From contig NZ_KB906971.1 in NCBI RefSeq assembly GCF_000381745.1, positions 62,001-126,000 of the forward strand: a stretch of 64,000 nucleotides of DNA, given 5' to 3'. Numbering within the stretch: position 1 is the first letter of the stretch; the number at the start of each line of letters is the position of its first letter. The DNA comes from Psychromonas ossibalaenae ATCC BAA-1528. GTDB taxonomy: Bacteria; Pseudomonadota; Gammaproteobacteria; Enterobacterales; Psychromonadaceae. Positions 57,883-64,000 of this stretch are shown here, one piece after another. A program made the position numbers and the translations under genes. Under the pieces are notes generated by a model. It searched no databases. It worked only from the letters and a program-made list of their open reading frames with translations, and was not told where the DNA came from.

Positions 57883-58219
57883 ATGACCCCCTTTGACTTC
57901 GCTTAATTTCACGAGCTTTATCTACAATAAACCAATCATAATTCTCATAAGCCTCATCTATATTTCTTAACTCAGACTCAACGTAATGAATATTATCCAT
58001 TGATAACACTTCATTATAATCAAGCGCTTCAATCACTGATAACCTTGCATAATTCGGCAATGTTCTAAAAATGCAGGCTGGAAATGTAACTGAAATATCT
58101 CTTACAACTTTTTCAACCAAGCATAATCTATCATCAGTTGTAACAGTGTTTTTTATCTCATAGTTATCAATAATTTTTAATAACGCCCATTGCTCTATAT
58201 ATTTAATATCTTCTTTCAT
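57875..58219 (-). CDS. Hypothetical small protein of the leftward operon
   Basis: 114 residues with AGGAGAAAAAG before the ATG. Helical with several Trp/Tyr (YIEQWALLKII, YENYDWFIV) and a run of basic residues at the C-terminus (REIKRSQRG). No family recognised. Overlaps the next gene and lies nine bases after the previous stop. Confidence 0.6.
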   Translation of the reverse strand: MKEDIKYIEQWALLKIIDNYEIKNTVTTDDRLCLVEKVVRDISVTFPACIFRTLPNYARLSVIEALDYNEVLSMDNIHYVESELRNIDEAYENYDWFIVDKAREIKRSQRGSYV

Positions 58220-58228
58220 CTTTTTCTC

Positions 58229-58519
58229 CTATTTTTTGTTTTTAAGTTTTTGAATGTGTTGAAGCACGCATTTAGCTTCATTAGATATATCTTTTGTCGC
58301 CTGTGCATATTTTTTAGAAACAAGTAACGCTAATTTTTCTATTTCTAAGTCAGTTACTATTCGCTCTTCACATCTTAGGGTAATCATATTCAAATCCTCT
58401 TCTGTATAGCGCTTTTGGTTCGATATAAACAACCATTTTTCATACCTTCCCAGATCTCCAATAGCCCTAAAATCTAACGCCCATTCTCTAAATATTTTTT
58501 GTGTTTTTTTCTTGTTCAT
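58229..58519 (-). CDS. Hypothetical small protein of the leftward operon
   Basis: 96 residues from the ATG at 58519, which has GAGGAAATAATT upstream; a longer frame to 58636 is rejected because it overlaps the previous gene. KKKTQKIFREWALDFRAIGD and ITLRCEERIVTDLEIEKLAL are helical. No family recognised. Confidence 0.55.
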   Translation of the reverse strand: MNKKKTQKIFREWALDFRAIGDLGRYEKWLFISNQKRYTEEDLNMITLRCEERIVTDLEIEKLALLVSKKYAQATKDISNEAKCVLQHIQKLKNKK

Positions 58520-58565
58520 AATTATTTCCTCATAAATGCAACCTCCTTGTTGCGTTAAGTTCCTG

Positions 58566-58979
58566 TTAAAATTGGATGATTTCTGTTCCATTGCTTTTAT
58601 GCCTTTCAATAAAATAAAAAAGTTCAAATTGTCCAATAATCTTCTCGGCTAGCTCTTTCAATTCTTCATTTTTAATCTTTTTTGCTATTTCTTTACTAAA
58701 TGCGATATCTTTATCAGCCAAAAACTCAGTAAGACCAAACAGCATAATTTTGTCTTTGTCCATCAGACGAAGTCCTTGTATTGAGAGCCTTATTACCTCA
58801 CTCGAAGAAACACAAACAAAACTATTTTCTTCATCAGGAAGCAACATAAAATCTATTTTTTCGCTAGATAGCCTTGATAACATCTCTCTTAATTTTCCTT
58901 TGTGAAATAAGATCTCAATTAATGCTAAATGTTTAGGGGCTTGATTTACTAAGTTGTTATATTTGTTTACGTTTTCCAT
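58566..58979 (-). CDS. Hypothetical small protein of the leftward operon
   Basis: 137 residues with AGAGGATAACAAT before the ATG. KHLALIEILFHKGKLREMLS and VCVSSSEVIRLSIQGLRLMD are the most ordered segments. It follows the previous gene by four bases. No family recognised. Confidence 0.6.
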   Translation of the reverse strand: MENVNKYNNLVNQAPKHLALIEILFHKGKLREMLSRLSSEKIDFMLLPDEENSFVCVSSSEVIRLSIQGLRLMDKDKIMLFGLTEFLADKDIAFSKEIAKKIKNEELKELAEKIIGQFELFYFIERHKSNGTEIIQF

Positions 58980-58983
58980 ATTG

Positions 58984-59364
58984 TTATCCTCTTTTGTGGT
59001 TGGTTTGTTGTAAGTTGTTAAACATATTTAATACCGTTTCAAAGAAACTGGCGGTGCATTGAAGTGTTCTAATCAGCAAGCTAAAATGAAGTTTTGCATC
59101 AATATGATCTTCCGTAAGTTCATCAAAGATATGCTCAAGATCATCAGCTTCTTCAGTGAACTCATTGATTAAATATTCAAGTCGAATTGCACCGAGGCAC
59201 TCATTTAATAAAAGCAATTCAAGTGTTTCTTTCAGCTCTTCTCTGCGATGCCTCAACAGATCAAGCTCTACGAAAAATCGCATTGAGGTCGCCAACAAGT
59301 GGCGATCACTCTCAAAACTTTCACACTCTTTTGCCATCTCTTTCATAATTCCTAATACGCACAT
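58984..59364 (-). CDS. Hypothetical small protein of the leftward operon
   Basis: 126 residues with AGAGGAGAAATAATT before the ATG. Almost entirely helical and acidic (YLINEFTEEADDLEHIFDEL), with the HRREELKETLELLLL helix in the middle. No family recognised. Confidence 0.6.
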   Translation of the reverse strand: MCVLGIMKEMAKECESFESDRHLLATSMRFFVELDLLRHRREELKETLELLLLNECLGAIRLEYLINEFTEEADDLEHIFDELTEDHIDAKLHFSLLIRTLQCTASFFETVLNMFNNLQQTNHKRG

Positions 59365-59453
59365 AATTATTTCTCCTCTGTTTTTGTGGGTAATTTTTGG
59401 TTATTAATTTGTTTCATTTTTCTTTTGTTCATCCTCATTTGCTTCTAATAAAA

Positions 59454-60389
59454 TTAACTCAGTAAGGTGTTCACACTGCCGTAAACATCGACCTCTTTAA
59501 CAAACGTCCAGCGAGAACCCCGTTTCATATTTTTGTATTTATCTTTTTTATAAAACCTTTCTGCTCTAAGGTTTCTATAATGAGGAATGCGATGCGTCAC
59601 TATTCTTGAGCTATCACCAACACTGCTTTGTTTTTCTTTAAATGAACGAATGGTTACGGCTTTATAGCTTGCCTTTGATTTACTTTGAGGTAGCGAAATA
59701 GCAGAAGACGGATAGCCTTTTTCCAATTTTTCACCATCAGTTGCACTGTGATAAACACACAAGCTAAGGGCTATTTGGGTTAATGCTTGAAGCATATTTG
59801 TTCCACTATTAGGGAGTGGACTAACTGCGTTGGCTTTAAGGGTTTTGGATAGTTTCGATAGGTGAGAAAAATTAGTATCAACACTACCACTTGCAGTTTC
59901 ATAATGAACGGCAATGCACAGCTCATCATCACTATAATCAGCGCACAAGAGGTCTTGTAATGTGACAATAGAAGGACCATAAAGATTAATAAACTCTTTA
60001 CGGGTCATAATGGTTACAAGCGCACTTTTTAGTGTTACACCATTAATTTCTGTATTCTCAGGAAATACCATTGCAAATGACTCAAATGGAGGAGTGACAT
60101 TAAAGTCCTCTTCAAAATTAAACTTTGCTTCATACAGATAGCTAACAAGCTCTTTTGTCTCTAAAAAAATCACAGGAGAGCCATTTTTTCGCCATTGCAA
60201 CTCTTCATTAAGTAGTTTGCATATGTTTTTGCCTTCCTGTGTATAGTCACTACAGATATCTTTCATCGTGCGAGCATATTTTTGAAAGCTGGCAGGCTTT
60301 TTACCAAAAAGCGCTTTTAATGATTTTTTACCCATTGGCTTTGATTTAGTTATTTCTAGTTGATCACGGTATAATGTTGTATATTTCAT
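59454..60389 (-). CDS. Hypothetical protein, largest gene of the leftward operon
   Basis: 311 residues with AAGGAAAAGACT before the ATG. A basic N-terminus (GKKSLKALFGKKPASFQKYA) and a C-terminal block THRIPHYRNLRAERFYKKDK with RGSRWTFVKEVDVYG. That block recalls a short basic C-terminal motif seen in many phage/plasmid proteins of unknown function. No catalytic motif is apparent. A DNA- or RNA-binding role is conceivable. Confidence 0.65.
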   Translation of the reverse strand: MKYTTLYRDQLEITKSKPMGKKSLKALFGKKPASFQKYARTMKDICSDYTQEGKNICKLLNEELQWRKNGSPVIFLETKELVSYLYEAKFNFEEDFNVTPPFESFAMVFPENTEINGVTLKSALVTIMTRKEFINLYGPSIVTLQDLLCADYSDDELCIAVHYETASGSVDTNFSHLSKLSKTLKANAVSPLPNSGTNMLQALTQIALSLCVYHSATDGEKLEKGYPSSAISLPQSKSKASYKAVTIRSFKEKQSSVGDSSRIVTHRIPHYRNLRAERFYKKDKYKNMKRGSRWTFVKEVDVYGSVNTLLS

Positions 60390-60499
60390 AGTCTTTTCCT
60401 TATATTTAGGGTGTAAAACGCCCCACCCAATGAGCGTGATTTTTTCAATGATTGTTTGTGTTATTTAGAAACTAAGTTCGGATGAACTAAGGGACTGCA

Positions 60500-60628
60500 C
60501 TATGGAAAGTGCAGTAAATATAAGGAATGAAATATGTTGTTAGCGGATTTTAGGCGCAGTAAAACCTCACCGATGAAATACATAGGTGATAGGGTTCTAT
60601 TTTGTGGGGTGATTGGTTGTGCTGACAT
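60500..60628 (-). CDS. Possible 42-aa small protein in the operon leader
   Basis: A short ORF starting MSAQPITPQNRTLSPMYFIG after a very good ribosome site (AGAGGAG, about six bases from the ATG). It is basic and hydrophobic toward its C-terminus (VLLRLKSANNIFHSLYLL). It is too short for most ORF callers. It lies 110 bp upstream of the 311-aa gene in the same direction. It may be a leader peptide or a true small protein. Confidence 0.45.
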   Translation of the reverse strand: MSAQPITPQNRTLSPMYFIGEVLLRLKSANNIFHSLYLLHFP

Positions 60629-60884
60629 ATAACTCTCCTCTAAATTAAAACCACCAATTCAGATGAAATAGTTACTTACGTGAGTGTATCAAGTTACAAC
60701 AGATATAATAAAAAACACCAGATAACACCAATACTTTTGTATTGAATGCCTTAGTTACTACTCGATTAACAGGCACAATAACCCAGCGTTAACCGATAAT
60801 AATGAGATCTATTTTGTGTTAATTAAAATGCCTCTAAACTTAATACTCCTCTGTTAATATAAGTAAAAAAATCATCTTTAAAAG

Positions 60885-60908
60885 AAAACCTCAAATAGGT
60901 TTTTCTTT
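60885..60908. terminator. Possible attenuator hairpin in the leader
   Basis: AAAACCT-CAAAT-AGGTTTTT with a CTTT run on the plus strand and AAAACCT…TTTTCTTTT on the minus strand. It lies about 170 nt inside the transcript expected from the promoter at 61085-61114. A second hairpin GAGAACA-ATTTTG-TGTTCTC is at 60912-60931. Confidence 0.45.
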
Positions 60909-61084
60909 GAATGAGAACAATTTTGTGTTCTCTATTTGGTGGTTAATTCGGAGATTTAGTCCGACTTGGAGAGTTAGTCCAATATTAACCAGATTTACCG
61001 TCTAGTTAGCAAGGTATTAGCTTGCAATTTCTTTTTTAAGAATCGCAGCAGAAGAAAATCTTTCGTAGCGATTAGCTTGAGCAT

Positions 61085-61114
61085 ATAATATCATTAAACA
61101 CACAGCTATGTCAA
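61085..61114 (-). promoter_or_regulatory. Strong sigma-70 promoter of the leftward operon
   Basis: On the minus strand TTGACA (61114-61109), 18-bp spacer, TATTAT (61090-61085). Predicted start near 61078, giving a leader of about 690 nt before the 311-aa gene at 60389. Confidence 0.7.
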
Positions 61115-61332
61115 CAAAATAATTTTTTTAATTATTGACATAGTATTTTTAATGTGGTTGCTCTTAAATATCAATTAGTTAAAGATAAGTAATCAAACCT
61201 TTAAGTAAAAATAAAAGTATCTTTAACACTATATTGTCTTTTATGTTTATTCCCCTTATCATTAATGGTGTAAAGTTATTAATATTATGCTTTATACAAT
61301 AATAGGTTCTTCAATATAGATAGGTGGTCATT

Positions 61333-61512
61333 ATGGCAACAACATCATTTGATAAGAGCTTTGTAGTAAGTGATCAAACTAGCATTAAACAGCTTAAATC
61401 TGATTTCACTAATCCACGTAAAGTATCTATCAAAGCACGTAACGTAAAAGCTGAGAATGAGCAAGGTATACAGTTATTAAAACAACGACTCTCCAACTCG
61501 GTGCATTGCTAA
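61333..61512 (+). CDS. Antitoxin-like small protein (partner of the GNAT gene)
   Basis: 59 residues from the ATG at 61333 (AGGTGG before it). MATTSFDKSFVVSDQTSIKQ and ARNVKAENEQGIQLLKQRLS recall a recurring small protein encoded next to GNAT genes in mobile elements. It is not a ribbon-helix-helix TacA-type protein. Seven-base overlap with the next gene argues for coupled translation. Confidence 0.65.
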   Translation: MATTSFDKSFVVSDQTSIKQLKSDFTNPRKVSIKARNVKAENEQGIQLLKQRLSNSVHC

Positions 61513-62030
61513 AAGAGATTGATGAAGAACAAGTCATCAGTCTCTTATCTACTTTTTCCTGCCCTAAAAATACCGATGTTGAACGATTTCTACATAATAG
61601 TGCCATTCGTTTTGAACAAAGTGATAAAGCTCGCACTACGTTAATATTAAACTCTGAAACCAGTGATATTGTCGCTTACTTTTCGTTAACCTTTAAAGAG
61701 CTATCTTTAATAAGTGCAACAATCAGTAAAGGCGAAGTAAAAAAGCTAGATGGATTTAATAAAAACGCTGAAACACTACAGGTTTATTTGATCGGACAAT
61801 TAGCCAAAAACTTTGCTATTGAAAACAGCATTACACTTCCCGATATTTTGGATATCGTTTACAACGATATAAATGAAGCTCGTAAATTGATTGGTGGAAG
61901 AACGGTCATTGTAGAGTGTGAAGATAATGCTCACTTGATTACATTATATGAGTCTCAAGGCTTTAAAAAATTAACAATGGATAATAACGAAGATAATCTG
62001 ATCACGTTATACACTTACATCACAGATTAA
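61506..62030 (+). CDS. GNAT acetyltransferase, possible toxin partner
   Basis: 174 residues with a TTG start inside the previous stop region. DVERFLHNSAIRFEQSDKAR and TTLILNSETSDIVAYFSLTF, then LIGQLAKNF and VECEDNAHLITLYESQGFKK give the GNAT fold, though motif A is degenerate (no clear Q/R-x-x-G-x-G). With the small upstream gene it resembles GNAT-type toxin-antitoxin modules. The target is unknown. Confidence 0.7.
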   Translation: MLKEIDEEQVISLLSTFSCPKNTDVERFLHNSAIRFEQSDKARTTLILNSETSDIVAYFSLTFKELSLISATISKGEVKKLDGFNKNAETLQVYLIGQLAKNFAIENSITLPDILDIVYNDINEARKLIGGRTVIVECEDNAHLITLYESQGFKKLTMDNNEDNLITLYTYITD

Positions 62031-62118
62031 TTCCCCTGAATAATCAGTAAAACCTATATATACTCTTCTGAAATTATCAGATTTATCAGTATAGTTGATT
62101 TGTATATTCTAAAAACAA

Positions 62119-62141
62119 AAAAAGCCCTAAATGGGCTTTTT
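62119..62141. terminator. Bidirectional terminator between the GNAT gene and the integrase
   Basis: AAAAAGCCC-TAAAT-GGGCTTTTT, perfect stem with A and T runs, between convergent genes. Confidence 0.88.
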
Positions 62142-62167
62142 GAATGTCCTAAAAATAACCAATATTC

Positions 62168-64000
62168 TTAATAATCAATATTTTCAATTAGTTTTTTCAT
62201 CACTTCAATTTTGGTTGAAACTTCTGACCCATAAACATCAAAAGTTACATCGTCTTTTCCTGTGTGGCCGACAATTTGCTTTACAATATAACCATTTAAA
62301 CCGTTTCTTTTACAAAAACTTAAGAAGGTTGTGCGAAGACAATGAAAATCAATCATAAAACCCTGCTCTCCCTCATATTCTTTAGAAATGCCAATTTTCT
62401 TAATTAATGATCGGTTATACCATCTTGAAATACTTTCAGCCCAACCATACTTTCCGGGCTTTGTTTTACCAACTCTACATTCGATAAATAATACTTTCTG
62501 TTTTTGCCTTTTACGCTCTGCTACTAGATCAAGTAAACCAAACTCAATCAATTTTGAGTGGATCGGGAACCTTCTTTCAGAGTTTTCATTTTTTAAATCT
62601 TTATCTTCTATAGAAATATAATGAATACCCTTCTCTACACCAAAATCATCAGTTGTTAAAAACGAAATCTCATTTAACCTCATACCTGTATACAAGGCTA
62701 TTTTAGGAAACCAAAATGCATCTGTCCTGATTTCTTTTGCTTCTCGCATATCTTTAAAGTCATAAGATTTGATTAACTGAATCTCAGCTTCTGTATATGG
62801 TCTTCTTCGCAACTTACTCACTTTGGTTTCTTTTAATTTTAAATTAGTAAATAGGTCTTTTTCTACCTCGTAGTCATTATCGTTACACCAGTTTAAGAAA
62901 GCCCCAATATTAATCATATATCTATTCACAGTAGCAACTGATAATGTCTTTTCAGAGCAACCTTTTTCGCTATTCGCAGATTTAGCAATAATCGCATCTT
63001 TTATTTCTTTTGCTTTTGTCTTGTTTATCTCTCGTAGATCATAATCTTCACCAAGCAGTTCAAAAAAGAAATTGAATGATATTTTATAATGTTCAATTGT
63101 ATCGGCTTTAACTGATTTTGATTTTTCAGCAAGGAACAATTCAAACGTGGGTTTTAATTTTATTTGATTTTTGACTTTAGAACGTGTTTTAGAGTCTTTT
63201 TTCAAAGATTTTATTAAATCTAAAGTGTCAGTATAAGTTTCAAATAACTTGAAATATTGACCAATGTTCGCAATTCTCAATCCTTTGGCTGCAAACTCTT
63301 GCTCAGAAAACTCATCATACTCATTAGCGTATTTTATAATTTCAGTCATAAGCTGTTTTTTGAGGCGAAACTCTTGATAACCGTGTCTTGCAATAAAGCG
63401 ATTGATTGCGTGTTTATCTACTGGCAAAGAGCAATCATCATCAAGCATTTCATTTAAAAACTCTTCACCGTAACCGTGTTCATTAAAATGCGCTTCAGCC
63501 GAAGAGTGAATATTCAAAGGGAGTGTTAAAGCTTCATCGGGTTTTAACTGAACAAGTTCAGCGTGAGTTTTAGAGCCTAGAAATGCCATATAATCGTCTA
63601 AATAGGACTCTAAATAATGTGGGTGTGCAAGTTGCTTATAAGTCGTTGCAGAGTTGCCTTCTTTGATGGTTTCTTTTAAATGTTGTTCATAGAGTTTCAT
63701 ATCAGCACTAGAGGGGATAGACAGTTTTTCTAAATCAATATGAGATTGGCGTTCACCACGAATAATTTGTTTTGATACGGCTAGGTATGTTGCATATTGT
63801 TTTTTTAAATATGCTCTAAAATCCCAATTTGCAGGTTCATAGGTGTTATCACCCAACAACCCCTCAATAAGTCTTTCTTCCATTATTAGTTCCCACTCCC
63901 GTTCAAACTTATCTTTAATAAATAATGCGGTAGATCTTGAAAGACTCAGTTTACAGCATTTTAAACTTGCAATAAATGTAAATGGTTTTGTTGATAATTT
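62168..64000 (-). CDS. Tyrosine recombinase (integrase), 5' end beyond the window
   Basis: 571 residues are readable from an ATG at 63883, but the frame stays open to the window edge without a stop, so the true start is probably outside and the N-terminal arm domain is missing here. Catalytic residues: R in YTGMRLNEIS (near 400), H-x-x-R in DFHCLRTTF (near 514), H in IVGHTG (near 539), Tyr in FDVYGS (near 549). The SAM-like core-binding domain (KLKPTFELFLAEKSKSVKAD …) precedes it. It would insert and excise the island. The remnant at 42538 is a different, decayed copy of this type. Confidence 0.88.
   Translation of the reverse strand, partial: KLSTKPFTFIASLKCCKLSLSRSTALFIKDKFEREWELIMEERLIEGLLGDNTYEPANWDFRAYLKKQYATYLAVSKQIIRGERQSHIDLEKLSIPSSADMKLYEQHLKETIKEGNSATTYKQLAHPHYLESYLDDYMAFLGSKTHAELVQLKPDEALTLPLNIHSSAEAHFNEHGYGEEFLNEMLDDDCSLPVDKHAINRFIARHGYQEFRLKKQLMTEIIKYANEYDEFSEQEFAAKGLRIANIGQYFKLFETYTDTLDLIKSLKKDSKTRSKVKNQIKLKPTFELFLAEKSKSVKADTIEHYKISFNFFFELLGEDYDLREINKTKAKEIKDAIIAKSANSEKGCSEKTLSVATVNRYMINIGAFLNWCNDNDYEVEKDLFTNLKLKETKVSKLRRRPYTEAEIQLIKSYDFKDMREAKEIRTDAFWFPKIALYTGMRLNEISFLTTDDFGVEKGIHYISIEDKDLKNENSERRFPIHSKLIEFGLLDLVAERKRQKQKVLFIECRVGKTKPGKYGWAESISRWYNRSLIKKIGISKEYEGEQGFMIDFHCLRTTFLSFCKRNGLNGYIVKQIVGHTGKDDVTFDVYGSEVSTKIEVMKKLIENIDY

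Larger units (their letters stand above)
60629..61332. other. Gene-free leader/regulatory region
   Basis: About 700 bp, very AT-rich. It contains the leftward promoter at 61085-61114, two hairpins (60885-60931), a pair of near-repeats (GGAGATTTAGTCC and GGAGAGTTAGTCC at 60950-60980), and the rightward promoter of the antitoxin-like gene near 61300. No convincing ORF besides the 42-aa one. Confidence 0.45.

Overview
The window looks like chromosome from a marine gammaproteobacterium. The gene order cmoM/elyC, the block ftsK-lolA-rarA-serS and the Vibrio-type short PstS proteins point to the Vibrionales/Alteromonadales/Psychromonas area. Psychromonas is my best guess, from gene content and protein similarity remembered by eye and not from a search. 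The right third is a clearly more AT-rich inserted element.

Region 1 (1-20.3 kb) is core chromosome: the 3' end of rsmF, a possible SdsR-like small RNA, a DUF2835 gene, cmoM, elyC, thiI, yaeQ, a leuB-type dehydrogenase, a Nif3 (YbgI) gene, phoR/phoB, rdgC, purT, a SulA-like SOS inhibitor behind a perfect LexA box, serS, crcB, rarA, lolA, ftsK, fadR and dsbB. A 263-bp palindromic MITE-like repeat lies between fadR and dsbB.

Region 2 (20.3-31.1 kb) holds signalling and phosphate genes. A three-gene operon (response regulator, CheC-like phosphatase, PAS-GGDEF cyclase) is followed by a second GGDEF gene, a GNAT gene and a lipoprotein. Then comes pstS-pstS-pstC-pstA-pstB with phased Pho boxes, a MITE-like insertion in the leader and a perfect 16-bp stem between the two pstS genes. 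PhoR/PhoB in region 1 are the expected regulators.

Region 3 (31.2-42.8 kb) is accessory chromosome: a secreted multidomain GH18 chitinase, a double-PepSY protein, a macrodomain protein, three orphan periplasmic binding proteins, a tandem Usp protein, an EAL-domain remnant, a YefM/YoeB toxin-antitoxin pair and an N-terminal integrase remnant.

Region 4 (about 42.8-64 kb) looks like an integrated mobilizable plasmid or IME. It has a putative Rep gene, two 183-bp origin copies each carrying three 22-bp iterons, a MobC-like/relaxase pair, a complete type I restriction-modification locus, an ArdC-type antirestriction protein, a tight leftward operon of unknown small genes with a long leader, an antitoxin-like/GNAT pair and a large tyrosine recombinase that runs to the window edge.

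The most interesting feature is the hsd locus. Between hsdS and hsdR lie two extra co-directional genes: a soluble protein of about 334 aa and a four-helix membrane protein of about 190 aa. Their sizes and soluble-plus-membrane layout recall the RexA/RexB and Kiwa phage-exclusion pairs. I propose a composite defence locus in which restriction is coupled to a membrane effector. Family membership is unproven.
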